The position numbers and the translations under genes were made by a program. 64,000 bases of DNA. Source: Roseibacillus persicicus. GTDB taxonomy: Bacteria; Verrucomicrobiota; Verrucomicrobiia; Verrucomicrobiales; Akkermansiaceae. The DNA lies in NCBI RefSeq assembly GCF_014651675.1, contig NZ_BMXI01000013.1:23740-87739 (forward strand). The letters run 5' to 3'. Positions 1 through 9,400 of the stretch are shown piece by piece. The notes under the pieces were generated by a model. The model searched no databases, was not told the DNA's origin, and saw nothing but the letters and a program-made list of their open reading frames with translations. The number at the start of each line of letters is the position of its first letter. Within the stretch, counting starts at the first letter, position 1.

Positions 1-378
1 GAGCGTGGTCTCGACAATCTGAAGGTTCTTCGGCTCGAGTCCGCTTACACCGCCGAGTGGCTGCTGCCACGGAACAGTGTCTCGCGATTGCACCTCGTTT
101 GTCCCGACCCTTGGCCCAAGGCCAAGCATCATCGCCGGCGCATGATTCAGCAGGAGTTTCTCGAGACCGTGCACAATCTTCTCGTTCCCGGGGGAATCTT
201 TATCTTCAAGACTGACCATGAAGAATACTTTGAGTGGGCCGAGGAAGAGTTGGCGCAATACCCCAAGTTGGAGGTCACTCCTTTCCCCGCGGATAACTTC
301 GACCCCAAATCCGACTTTCAGCTGCAGTGGGAAGCCGAGGGTAAGAGTCTGCAGGTGCTGCATTGTGTGAGCGTGTAA
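1..378 (+). CDS. trmB: tRNA (guanine-N7-)-methyltransferase, C-terminal part
   Basis: The reading frame is open from base 1, so the N-terminus lies outside the window; 125 residues are visible of a family that is usually about 210-220 long. TrmB methylates G46 in the variable loop of tRNA using S-adenosylmethionine. The diagnostic block LHLVCPDPWPKAKHHRRR, near residues 30-47 of the visible part, matches the family pattern FPDPWPKxxHxkRR, and the downstream GGIFIFKTDHEEYFEW stretch fits the later Rossmann strands. The TAA stop is directly followed by the ATG of the next gene, so the two are probably co-transcribed. Identity is secure; only the 5' part is missing. Confidence 0.93.
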   Translation, partial: ERGLDNLKVLRLESAYTAEWLLPRNSVSRLHLVCPDPWPKAKHHRRRMIQQEFLETVHNLLVPGGIFIFKTDHEEYFEWAEEELAQYPKLEVTPFPADNFDPKSDFQLQWEAEGKSLQVLHCVSV

Positions 379-825
379 ATGTCCATGAAAGGAGCGCCTA
401 AAAAGATCGGGTGCTTCCTGATTGTTGCCGTCCTGGGGCTGCCTTTGCTTGCGATTGTCTGGTGGAACTTCATTTATCGGGTTCCCCAGCCCACCCCCGA
501 GGAAACGTTTTTGCTGCTAACAGGAGCCAAGGAGCTTCCTGCTTCTTTGCGAGAGCTCGAGGTGCACCTGGCCTATCGACCAACCTTGGGTGATGGCTCT
601 GCGGTGATTTCGTTCACAGTCTCGGAGGAAGATGGGAAGATGCTCACTTCCGGGCTTCGCTTTACGGATTCCGAGATTCTCGTGGCGGCCCAGCAAAGGG
701 AGTGGGCGGTTCTTTCGATAGAAATCGATGAACCCCAAATCGCCTCCTACGAGGAGGGACCTTTTGACCGCGCGGTAATGGCCAATCCCCAACGGACGCA
801 GTTGATTTGGTCTGGCGGGATATAA
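379..825 (+). CDS. Membrane-anchored hypothetical protein
   Basis: A 148-residue protein of no family I recognise. The N-terminus has basic residues (KGAPKK) followed by one hydrophobic segment at about residues 11-31 ending in WWNFIYRV, so it is probably an inner-membrane anchor with the remainder in the periplasm. The soluble part is acidic. The ATG touches the trmB stop with no gap, which indicates translational coupling in one operon. No catalytic motif is visible. Confidence 0.7.
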   Translation: MSMKGAPKKIGCFLIVAVLGLPLLAIVWWNFIYRVPQPTPEETFLLLTGAKELPASLRELEVHLAYRPTLGDGSAVISFTVSEEDGKMLTSGLRFTDSEILVAAQQREWAVLSIEIDEPQIASYEEGPFDRAVMANPQRTQLIWSGGI

Positions 826-893
826 GGAAATGGGTTTGTAATCGATTTCCTTTTTTTTCGTGTCTTGAATGAAACCTCAACTTCTGAAGCTCT

Positions 894-1385
894 ATGAAAA
901 AATTATCCTTCTTCGCCGCTCTGCCCTTCCTTCTCTCTGTTTTGTTGGTGTCCTGTCAAAAGGAGGTCAAAGAAGAAGAGGTCGTCGTGCCACCGCAAGA
1001 GCCAACCCGCGAGGCCGCTGTTGCGATTTTAACGGAGTTTGCCAGTCGCTTGGAAGGCGGTGATTACTCGGCTGCCGCTGAGTTGATGAGCACTCCTCCG
1101 GGTATGACTCACGAGGAGAAAACCGAAGGAGTGAAGGGCATTTTGGAAAAGAACGAGATTTCGAGTGCGGGCGTCGTGGTGCTCGCGGAGAAAGGCACCT
1201 GGGGGAAACTCACGGAAGTCTTTGGCGATCGGGGAGTAGCTTGGGCGGAGAGATGGAAGCTGGATCCTGAAGACTGCTGGGGGTTGGGGTTCCATGCTGC
1301 TGAAACCACTTTTGTTTGGAATGGTGAGGCCCTCCAGATCTTCCGCTGTGATGATGTGGGTAAAATCGTCGAGGCGGCGGAATAA
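894..1385 (+). CDS. Putative lipoprotein
   Basis: A 163-residue exported protein. The signal peptide MKKLSFFAALPFLLSVLLVSC ends in a lipobox (LVSC, Cys21), so the mature protein should be lipid-anchored. After an acidic linker (KEEEVV) comes a small domain, about residues 38-160, that starts AAVAILTEFASRLEGGDYSAAAELM. This is reminiscent of the helix opening of NTF2/DUF4440-like or DUF4878-like lipoproteins, but I cannot assign a family. It lies between two other small cell-envelope genes on the same strand. Confidence 0.72.
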   Translation: MKKLSFFAALPFLLSVLLVSCQKEVKEEEVVVPPQEPTREAAVAILTEFASRLEGGDYSAAAELMSTPPGMTHEEKTEGVKGILEKNEISSAGVVVLAEKGTWGKLTEVFGDRGVAWAERWKLDPEDCWGLGFHAAETTFVWNGEALQIFRCDDVGKIVEAAE

Positions 1386-1404
1386 TCACTTATCTGGTTA
1401 GATT

Positions 1405-1815
1405 ATGAAGTTTTTGATTCTTCTCGGAGCGATGTTGGCTCTTTGCGCCTGCGCTCCCCAAAGCAACACTTCGCCCTCGCAAGATCCGTTCGACGGCGAC
1501 TTCATTGCCGATGAACGTCCTCCCCATGATGAGGAAGATCTGCGGGAACTTTTACTCACCCTCCCGGTGTGGGATATCCCGCCGGAGCGCATCGTCGCGT
1601 GGATGGACGAAAATGGTTCGGTCACGGGTGACACCTTGGTCGTCCACGGCGACGGAGCCCAAGTGATGCTCCGGTTGCGTAGACTCGCTGAGCCCGATCA
1701 CTATGAACTCCGGCTGGGGAGTGAGGACTGGCCGGAAGGAGGGCTCTATCATTATACCCTGCAACGGGTTTCTAACAAATGGCCGAAAGGGTGGAAGATC
1801 CTCACCCGGGATTAG
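1405..1815 (+). CDS. Putative lipoprotein
   Basis: A 136-residue protein with a short signal peptide MKFLILLGAMLALCAC and a lipobox cysteine at residue 16. The mature part has an acidic segment (DPFDGDFIADERPPHDEED) and no recognisable domain. It follows the previous lipoprotein gene by 19 bases, so the two probably share a transcript. The function is unknown. Confidence 0.7.
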   Translation: MKFLILLGAMLALCACAPQSNTSPSQDPFDGDFIADERPPHDEEDLRELLLTLPVWDIPPERIVAWMDENGSVTGDTLVVHGDGAQVMLRLRRLAEPDHYELRLGSEDWPEGGLYHYTLQRVSNKWPKGWKILTRD

Positions 1816-1828
1816 TTAGGCTTGCGAT

Positions 1829-2485
1829 CTACTCCACGATTTCCGCCTTGGTCCCGACCTTCACTTTGCTGAAGACAATGGGGAGGATATTAGCTTGTCC
1901 GCGGATGCAGGCATGGGACGCGGGATAGCGAGGCACGTTGCCCACGTGGTGTCCGATTCCGGTCCAAGTGAAGCGCATCCAGTAGGGCATGGACGCGCCG
2001 AGGAACTTGCCGCCGGGGGGAATCTTCGCGGTGCGCGAATCGGCATCGGAGTTGACCACTTTGCCAGAGGCGTCGAGCACCTTGCCATAGAGGTTGGAGC
2101 GCTTGGCCTTGATCTTTTCCAAGATGGTATAGGTTCCGGCCGGGGTGGGGTGGCTGGAGGTGCCGGTCGATACCGGATAGTCGATGGCGACTTCATCACC
2201 GTTCATGAGAAAGGCGCGCTGAAGGGAGAGAGAAATGACGATGTGCGAATTGGAAGGGTCGGTGCGGGCGAGGACTTCATGATTGAAGTATGCGGAAGAG
2301 CGCTCGGGGTAGTTCTCGGCCTTGAAGTGCTCGTAGGTTCCCTCGGGGTAGGGGTTGGTCCAGGTTTCGGCGGTGGGCTCGACGGGTTCGGGGGGGAGTT
2401 TGGCGCAACTGGAAACGAACAGGATGATGGAAAGTCCGATGAGTGATTGCGCGAGCCTGCGGGTGCAGCCTTTGAAAAGTTTCAT
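1829..2485 (-). CDS. L,D-transpeptidase (YkuD family) lipoprotein
   Basis: A 218-residue exported enzyme. The leader ends in a lipobox, FVSSC with Cys27. The catalytic YkuD domain spans about residues 80-217: it begins HIVISLSLQRAFLMNGDEV, has the S-T-G-T-S-S-H-P-T-P-A-G stretch typical of the family, and carries GIGHHVG (His179/180) and SHACIR with His191 and catalytic Cys193. Such enzymes form 3-3 peptidoglycan cross-links or attach proteins to the wall through the side-chain amine of a meso-diaminopimelate stem peptide. The SHxCIR motif is complete, so the enzyme should be active. It is transcribed toward the upstream lipoprotein genes, with only 13 bases between the stops. Confidence 0.88.
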   Translation of the reverse strand: MKLFKGCTRRLAQSLIGLSIILFVSSCAKLPPEPVEPTAETWTNPYPEGTYEHFKAENYPERSSAYFNHEVLARTDPSNSHIVISLSLQRAFLMNGDEVAIDYPVSTGTSSHPTPAGTYTILEKIKAKRSNLYGKVLDASGKVVNSDADSRTAKIPPGGKFLGASMPYWMRFTWTGIGHHVGNVPRYPASHACIRGQANILPIVFSKVKVGTKAEIVE

Positions 2486-2661
2486 GAATTGGAAGGTGTT
2501 GGAGGTAGACGAGTTGAAGGAAGTATCGTTCGTGAAAGTGAGAACTTTCCTGCAGAACCTAGACCCGCTTTGGACTCTTGCTCGGATTTTTTTACGCGAA
2601 CGATGATTTTTCGCACCGGTCTCCAGACCTGATCAGAAGGCTTCGGCCAATCAAACGGGGC

Positions 2662-3582
2662 TTAACGGGGCCAAAGAAAGAAGACATAGCCTGCATAGAC
2701 ACCGCAGAAGACCAATCCTTCCATCCGCGAGATCCGACGGCCGGTGAGGGCGAATGGCAAGAGGACGAGGCTGAGGCCCAACATAGTCAGGCTGTCGCGC
2801 AACTCGATGCCAGTGGCGTCGATGGGAGTGACCACCGAAGTCGCTCCGATGATACAGAACACGTTGAAGATGTTAGAGCCCACCACATTGCCGACCGCGA
2901 TGTCGGATTGTTTTTTCAGGGCTGCGACGACACTGGTCGCCAACTCCGGAAGGCTGGTGCCAGCGGCGACGATGGTCAATCCGATGATGGCATCGGAGAC
3001 GCCCAGGGACTTGGCCAAGGAAGTTGCTCCATCGACGAAGAGGCGGGAGCCGAAAATCAGAACGGCAAGTCCCACGATCAGGACCCCTCCATCGAGTAGC
3101 CAGTGTTTGGTGAGGAGGGAGGGAATTTCGTCTGCGGGGCGACTTTCTTTTTTCGCCAAACGGACGGTGAAGAACAGATAGGCCGCGAGGGACGCGAGCA
3201 AGCCCACTCCTGCGAGAGCTGAGACCGTGCCGGTGGCAATGAGGGCGAGCAGGATCCCCGAGCTGACGATCATGATTGGGATGTCGCGCCGGATCACGTT
3301 GAGGTGAATCTGCAGGGGATGGATGAGAGCCGCGATGCCGAGAATCACCGCAATGTTGAAAATGTTAGAGCCCACCACATTACCCAGAGCGATACCGGAC
3401 TTGCCCTCCAAGGCGGAGGAAATGCTCACGCTGAGCTCCGGGGCGCTCGTCCCAAAGGCGACCACGGTGAGACCTGCCACCAGAGCGGAAACTCCTGCTC
3501 GCGTGGCAAGACTGACACTGGCTCGGACGAGGGCTTCGGCACCGACATATAACAAAAACGCTCCAAGAAGGATGAATAACAT
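2662..3582 (-). CDS. Calcium/sodium antiporter (CaCA family, YrbG-like)
   Basis: A 306-residue inner-membrane exchanger with about ten hydrophobic segments. Both alpha-repeats of the CaCA superfamily are visible: GTSAPELSVSISSAL with GNVVGSNIFN in the first half, and AAGTSLPELATSVVA with a second GNVVGSNIFN in the second half. These carry the ion-coordinating Glu and Asn/Ser residues, so it should exchange Ca2+ for Na+ or H+. I chose the ATG at 3582, giving MLFILLGAFLLY, because it opens directly in the first membrane helix and has GGAGAG-like purines in front. An upstream in-frame extension to 3624 looks non-coding. Confidence 0.92.
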   Translation of the reverse strand: MLFILLGAFLLYVGAEALVRASVSLATRAGVSALVAGLTVVAFGTSAPELSVSISSALEGKSGIALGNVVGSNIFNIAVILGIAALIHPLQIHLNVIRRDIPIMIVSSGILLALIATGTVSALAGVGLLASLAAYLFFTVRLAKKESRPADEIPSLLTKHWLLDGGVLIVGLAVLIFGSRLFVDGATSLAKSLGVSDAIIGLTIVAAGTSLPELATSVVAALKKQSDIAVGNVVGSNIFNVFCIIGATSVVTPIDATGIELRDSLTMLGLSLVLLPFALTGRRISRMEGLVFCGVYAGYVFFLWPR

Positions 3583-3720
3583 AGGGGTTCTCTCCAACCG
3601 CCCATGATATTGCCGAACTTGCAAAAGAGTAAAGACAGATTGATGCCGCGAAGATGGAATGGTCTCTGGAGTCGCCTCTTGAAATATGGCAGTCTGTGCC
3701 GCTGTGGAACGGAGGGAATT

Positions 3721-5766
3721 TTGAGAAATCGATGGCAGTTGAGAAGTCTGAAGCTGTCTTTCATCTGGCTGGTCCTAATGGGCTCTCTGGATGGGGCGGA
3801 CCAGATCCGGTCGATCTCCGCGGTGCGCTCCTTGACTGTCGAAGAGGCGAATCAGCGGAGGCCAGTTCGGATCGAGGTGCAGGTGATGAAGTTCGGGATC
3901 GAGCGGGAGGGCTTCTTTGCTTTCGATGGAAAGGCGGGGATCTATATTTCCCTTTCCAGTCGTCTGAGGACGCGGGTCGAACTCGATCAGGGTGACCGCT
4001 TGTTGGTCCATGGAGTGACAAACAAAGGAAACTTTTTGCCGCACATCGATGCCACCGAGATTCGCAAGCTGGGTCGCGAACCCTTGCCGGAGCCGCTGGT
4101 CGCCGATCGCAAAGTCTTGGACGACCCTCGAACTGACTGTCAGTGGGTTCAGCTGGATGGGGTGATCGAGGAGATTGTCCCCACGGGGAGGGCTCTTTCG
4201 CTACGTCTGAACTGGAATGGGCAGCTTTACAATTTGGTTCTCCCTCGCACGGAAGAGGTCGAGGAGCAGGCTCCCACTTTCTTGAACAAACCGGTTCGGG
4301 CAAGAGGGGTGGCTGCGACCCAGTGGAATTCCCGCCGCCAGATGACAGGACGAATTTTTCAGCTTCATTCCTTAAAAGATATTGAGCTGATTGAGAGCGA
4401 GGAAGGCGCTCCGCCTCTCTTGGAGGTGGACCAGATGCTGCGGATGGAGACCAGCACCCTGCATACGGTTTCGGTGCGTGGGGTTGTTACCCATTGTGAT
4501 GGAAAGAATCTTTACCTCCAAGGCAGCCGAGGAGCGCTGCTGGTGCGGACCACCAAGGAAACCAACTGGGAAGTGGGGGAGCGAGTGGAAGCGCAGGGAA
4601 CAGTGGTGCCCGAGCCATTCGCCCCCGTGCTGAGTTCTTGGGAGGTCAAGGGGATTGGAGGCCGGACGGAGGTGGCGGCAAGGGATCTGCGTCTGCCTGA
4701 GGGAGCCTTTTCTGTGGAGCTGCACCAGACCCTGGTTGGTTTGCAGGCCACCGTGGATTCCGTCGTGGCGACCGAGTCGGGGCTCGATCTTCTTTGTCGG
4801 GCGGATGGGCGAAACTTCGTGGCCTCTTTGAAAGGACACTCACCGGAGAATGTCGATGTGGTTGGCGGTTCCTTAGTGAATCTGCGGGGCATTTGCGTGC
4901 TGAGCTCGAGCAATGCGGAGGCCCACGCTTATGATGCGGATCGCTTCCGCATCCTCCTGCGAACGCCGCAGGACATCCGGGTGCTGGATCGGCCTTCCTG
5001 GTGGACGACTGATCGCATTATTCTTTTGTCTATGGGTTTGTTAGGTTTGGTGGCCTTGTCGATGGGTTGGGCTTTTCTCCTGCGGCGCAAGGTGAACGAG
5101 CAGACGGAGTTGATTCACCAGCAGGTGGAGCGGGAAGTCACGATGCGCGAGCGCGAGCGCTTGGCGCGGGATCTTCACGACTCTTTGGAGCAAAACATCG
5201 CCGGTCTTGCCCGGCAATTGAGCACCGTGGATCGACGCATGCAGGCGGGAGAGGTCGATAAGATTAAGGAAGGGCTTTTTCTTGCCCGGCGCATGGCGGA
5301 ACATTGCCAGAAGGAGTCGCGCGAATCCATTCATGACCTCAGGCAGAATCACCGCATGACCGGCTCCCATCTGGGGCAGGATGAATTTCTGGAGGCGGAG
5401 GCGGAAGAGATGGGAGCCAAGCTGACCTTCGAGTTGTCGGGACCGACCGTGGAGCGTGATGCCCGGGTGGAGCGGAATCTTTCCAAAATCATTCGAGAGG
5501 CGACTTACAACGCATTGCGGCACGGGGGCGCGGATCAGGTGGACGTGGTGCGGGCGGAAACAGAGGAGGGTTTGGAGCTGAGCATTCGGGACAACGGCTG
5601 TGGTTTTGAACCGGAGAAAGCGATGGGTTTGGGACGCTTTGGATTGCAGGGTATGATGGAACGTGCGAGAACCATTGGCGGAGATCTTTCCATTGAAAGC
5701 GAGCCTGGGAAAGGAACCGTGGTTTCCCTCAAGCTCTTGAATCAATCCCAGAAGCACCCTTGTTAG
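3721..5766 (+). CDS. Two-component sensor histidine kinase, NarL/HisKA_3 type
   Basis: A 681-residue sensor. A TTG at 3721 is the likely start: it is preceded by GGAGGG and yields a credible signal sequence (LRNRWQLRSLKLSFIWLVLM). Residues of about 30-420 form a large periplasmic region with repeated OB-like segments (RRPVRIEVQVMKF...GKAGIYISL; then SVRGVVTHCDGKNLYLQG). One transmembrane helix (RIILLSMGLLGLVALSMGWAFLL) leads to the HisKA_3 box RLARDLHDSLEQ with phospho-acceptor His486. The C-terminal ATPase domain has N-box residues, DNGCGF and the GLQGM and GKGT loops. The response regulator gene begins three bases after the stop, so the pair is certainly one operon. The signal sensed is unknown. 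Confidence 0.9.
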   Translation: MRNRWQLRSLKLSFIWLVLMGSLDGADQIRSISAVRSLTVEEANQRRPVRIEVQVMKFGIEREGFFAFDGKAGIYISLSSRLRTRVELDQGDRLLVHGVTNKGNFLPHIDATEIRKLGREPLPEPLVADRKVLDDPRTDCQWVQLDGVIEEIVPTGRALSLRLNWNGQLYNLVLPRTEEVEEQAPTFLNKPVRARGVAATQWNSRRQMTGRIFQLHSLKDIELIESEEGAPPLLEVDQMLRMETSTLHTVSVRGVVTHCDGKNLYLQGSRGALLVRTTKETNWEVGERVEAQGTVVPEPFAPVLSSWEVKGIGGRTEVAARDLRLPEGAFSVELHQTLVGLQATVDSVVATESGLDLLCRADGRNFVASLKGHSPENVDVVGGSLVNLRGICVLSSSNAEAHAYDADRFRILLRTPQDIRVLDRPSWWTTDRIILLSMGLLGLVALSMGWAFLLRRKVNEQTELIHQQVEREVTMRERERLARDLHDSLEQNIAGLARQLSTVDRRMQAGEVDKIKEGLFLARRMAEHCQKESRESIHDLRQNHRMTGSHLGQDEFLEAEAEEMGAKLTFELSGPTVERDARVERNLSKIIREATYNALRHGGADQVDVVRAETEEGLELSIRDNGCGFEPEKAMGLGRFGLQGMMERARTIGGDLSIESEPGKGTVVSLKLLNQSQKHPC

Positions 5767-5768
5767 AA

Positions 5769-6389
5769 ATGATACGAACACTCATCGTCGACGATCACAT
5801 CATCGTCCGAATTGGCACCATCGAGGCCATCGCGTCCGACCCCGGGATGACGGTGGTTGGGGAGTTGGCGGCGGGCGAGGAGGTCTGCTCCGCCTATGCC
5901 AGCCTGCAGCCGGACGTGGTGCTGATGGATTACCGGCTGACGGGAATCGATGGGGCTGAAGCAACCAAGCGTCTGCTTGAGGAGCATCCCGAGGCCCGGG
6001 TTCTTTTTCTCAGCGTCTACGATGGCGAGGATGATGTCGGGCGGGCGGTGGAGGCGGGGGCCCGTGGTTATCTTTCGAAAGGGGCTGAAACCTCCGAGCT
6101 GTTAGACGCCATCCAGACCATCGCGTCGGGTGGGACCTACTTTCCAGCCGAACTGACTGCCAAGTTGGAGCGCCAAAAGCTGAGACGCCCCTTGACGGCC
6201 CGGGAGCTGGAAGTCCTCAACCTGTTGATCGAGGGCCTCAGCAACAAGGAGATTGCTTCCGCGCTAGAGCTTTCCCTCGCTACCGTGAAGCTTCATGTCT
6301 CCAACCTGTTAGTGAAGTTGGATGTCCTCGACCGGACGCAGGCTGCAGTGACTGCGGTGCGTCGGGGCTTGGTCCACCTCGATGATTGA
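5769..6389 (+). CDS. Response regulator, NarL/LuxR (FixJ) family
   Basis: A 206-residue DNA-binding response regulator. The receiver domain, residues 1-120, shows LIVDDH (Asp8, Asp9), phospho-acceptor Asp54 in VVLMDYR, the switch residue Ser82 in FLSVYD and Lys104 in YLSKGA. The C-terminal LuxR-type helix-turn-helix runs from about residue 140 to 200 (LTARELEVLNLLIEGLSNKEIASAL, then LATVKLHVSNLLVKL). ATG 5769 is preferred; an in-frame TTG at 5760 is possible. It follows the kinase stop by two bases and is the obvious partner of that kinase. Its targets cannot be read from the sequence. Confidence 0.93.
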   Translation: MIRTLIVDDHIIVRIGTIEAIASDPGMTVVGELAAGEEVCSAYASLQPDVVLMDYRLTGIDGAEATKRLLEEHPEARVLFLSVYDGEDDVGRAVEAGARGYLSKGAETSELLDAIQTIASGGTYFPAELTAKLERQKLRRPLTARELEVLNLLIEGLSNKEIASALELSLATVKLHVSNLLVKLDVLDRTQAAVTAVRRGLVHLDD

Positions 6390-6412
6390 GGTGCTCTTCG
6401 CTGCGGAAACTT

Positions 6413-9400
6413 TTACGGCAAAGGATAGAGCAAAAGGTTGCGATATTCGATCGTCGTTCCGAGCGGATTGTGGTGCGAGTCCTGCAGGCCGATGAAGCCG
6501 CTCTCGGGCCAGGTGATCTCCGGGTATTCTGCTGCGGTATCCAATACGTCCACCAGAACGAGGCCGTCGATCTCCACCCGGATGCTGCGCCCGACTTGCC
6601 GGATCTCCATGCTGTGCCAGACATTGTCGGCGGGGTCGTAGCCAGGGTTGGCGGCGATGCGGCGATAGACGGATCCTGTCTCGCGATCGGGTCCCTCGAC
6701 ATCGATGTTGTCGATCTGGATTTCATTGCCATCGATCCAAGGCTGGCTGGTTCCGGGAGTGGCGCGGGTGAAGATGCCCGCGTTGGTACCGGGGGTGGTC
6801 TTGAATTGGAGCCTTAAAACGAAGTCTGTAAACGTCCCGGGATAGTAGATGAAGCCACTGGAAATTGAACGCACATGCTTGAGGACACCGGTGGTGGAAT
6901 TGTAATCCCACTCTGCCGGATCGCTGGTGACAAAGGACCAGTTGCTGAGACCGTTCTCTAACAGGTTGATGGGAGTGATGGATTGGAAGCCTGCGGCGAC
7001 CCGCAGAAAACCTTTCTCATCATCGGCCAGTAGGTCAGGCAAGAGCAGGCGGGTGAGAGAGGAATCCGCGGTGAGAGAGGAACCATAGGATTGCCAGTCG
7101 AAGAGGTCGGAGCTTTTCTCCAGGAAGTAAAGGCGACCGGCCTGGCTGGTGAAGTCGAGGGAGGTTTCCTCGGGGCTGACCTGGAGCGATGATTGAAAGA
7201 GCGAGGAAGGATCGAAGGGCGAGGAGCCTCCCATCACTTCGATGAAGTTGCTTTGCCCGTCCCCGTCGGAGTCGAGGGCTGCATCAGATGCGTCGTTGGG
7301 ATTCAGACCCGCTTCTACTTCTTCCCGGTTGGACAAACCGTCTTCGTCGTCATCTGCCAAACCATCACCTACGTAGACCACGAGCATTTCTTCGTAGGCC
7401 TCGCCGGCACTGTCGGTTGCCCGGATACGGAGGGAATAGGAACCTGCAGTGAGAGTTTCGTTGGCCAGCAGATTATCACCCACGATACGGAAGCTGTTGT
7501 TGTGGTCGTCGCCCGGCCCTGCAACGAGCTCGAGGAGGTGACTGGCAGTGGTGGAGGCCGGAACGACTGCTGCAAAGTTGTCTGCAAACCGGATGTCACC
7601 AACGATGAGTTCACCGCCTTGGAAGGAGCCAAAGCCAAGTCGGTCAAAGGAGAGGTCGTTGGAGGAAAGGCTACCCACGGGCGAGCTTTCTCCATTGCTG
7701 GCGGGATCTTGGTAGAAGGTGATGGTGTCGTTGTTGTTGGCACCGAACTCAATTTTGAGAACCAATCGATGCATCTCGCTGGTCGGACCCGAGGGCGCGG
7801 CGAGAGTGAGTGCTGCGGTGCGCTTAAGCCGCATGCCATAGGTCGCGGGAGCGGGATTGGTATCGACACCGGTGTTGAATATCGTGCTGGAATCGGCATT
7901 GCCGTCGCGGCGGAACTCGACAATCCCGGTGGCATTGAGTCCTCCTTGTGGAATCTGTTGGAGGTAGGAAACGTAAAGGGTCGTGCCGTCTTGGCCAATG
8001 TTGCTCGAGCTATCGCGATATGCCGCGAGGGGGCCGCCTGTTGAGGTGTCGAGGAGGCGAACGATGCGAGAACTGGCGGTCGATTGGACTGCGAAGCCGC
8101 CCGTGACGCTGGTGGATCCGGTGACGGTTGTCCAGGCACCGTCGAATCCCACGCCGCCATTGCGGGCGATGAGCGAACCGTCATTGTAGGCAAAGGCCTC
8201 GCTCGCAAGCAGCGCCCCGGTCCCCTCTTGGGTCAGGGTGGCGCCGGTATTGAGATCGCCGAGATCGGGATCTGTAATCAGCAATCGGCCAACCTGACTG
8301 TTAGATGAGTGGGGTATTGGCAGAACATGAGAGGTGAGCTCGATGGCGCTGGCGGGGTGCTCACTACTCTCGTCAGTAATGGTGATATCGAAAGCCACGG
8401 TGGTAAAGTTCCTCGCGCTATCCGCAGCTCTCACGAGAATGGAGTAGAGAGCATTGCGTTCGAAGTCGAAGGGGAAGTTGGTGAGCAGATTGGTTCCCTC
8501 GATTTGAAAAAGATCGTTGTCAAATTGCCCCTCGGGAAGGGTGAAGGTGACCGACTCTCCGGCATCCTGATGGGTGGCGTCGAAGGCCCCGATCAGGGTG
8601 CCTATCGGCTTGTTTTCCTGTACCGATTGTGCGGAAAGGGTGACCCCGGTGATGGCGTCGGTCACGTTTTCAGGAATCGCGTTCAAGGTATACCACGCCT
8701 CCGTGGACCAGAGAACTTCGTCGGTGGTGGAAGGCGGATCGGCGGTGATGTGGTGGACGAAGCCCTCTTTTAATCCATTGACTTGCAAGCGGACCTTGCG
8801 TCCATCGGCGGAGAGGGTGGAGTCGTTGACGAAGAGCGTGGACTGCTGCTGCTTGGGGCCTCCGTAGTCGGGTGTCGGAGTGTAGGTCCACTGCACGACC
8901 GAGAAGTTGGAGGGATGCTCGGCAAAGGAGGGGTCGATGGGTTTGGTATACTCGATTTCGAAGCCGTCTGGGAGCGCCCTGACATTCTTGATGTCGAAGG
9001 CCACGGTGCCGTCTGTTTTAGGTTCGAGACGTTGTAAGCCATAGGTCGTCCCCTGCCAGGACCAGTTGGAGGTTGCGCCGATGCAGCCCACATAGAGGGA
9101 GCCGTCGGAGGCCCAGGCGAGTCGATTGACTCCTCCTTCAAAGCCTTGACTGAAGCGATAGGCGCAGCCCTGCCACACACCATTGACTTTTTCCAAAGAT
9201 GCCCGGCGAATGCCCCCCAGGGTCACTTCCCCGAACAGGTATTGGCCGGCATAGATTCCGTTGTCGAGTGGCACCAGCTCGGAAGGAGACTTTGCCACCT
9301 CGCTATGTGGGAGCCAGATGGCAGGGGGAGTGACCGGCTGGTCGGAGTAGTCGCTGGGCGCGCCTCCGGTAGGGTAATTGTCGTTGGTCAGGTCGGTGTC

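Noticed and set aside
2866..3400. A near-identical 19-base word seen twice in the antiporter gene (near 2871 and 3361).
   Set aside because: It encodes the GNVVGSNIFN motif of the two internal alpha-repeats, so it is explained by the protein family.
7193..8044. Long antisense open frames opposite the giant secreted protein gene and others (for example 1895-2446 and 25493-26539).
   Set aside because: They lack start signals and protein-like composition and lie fully opposite genes with clear domains; they are shadows of GC-rich codon use.
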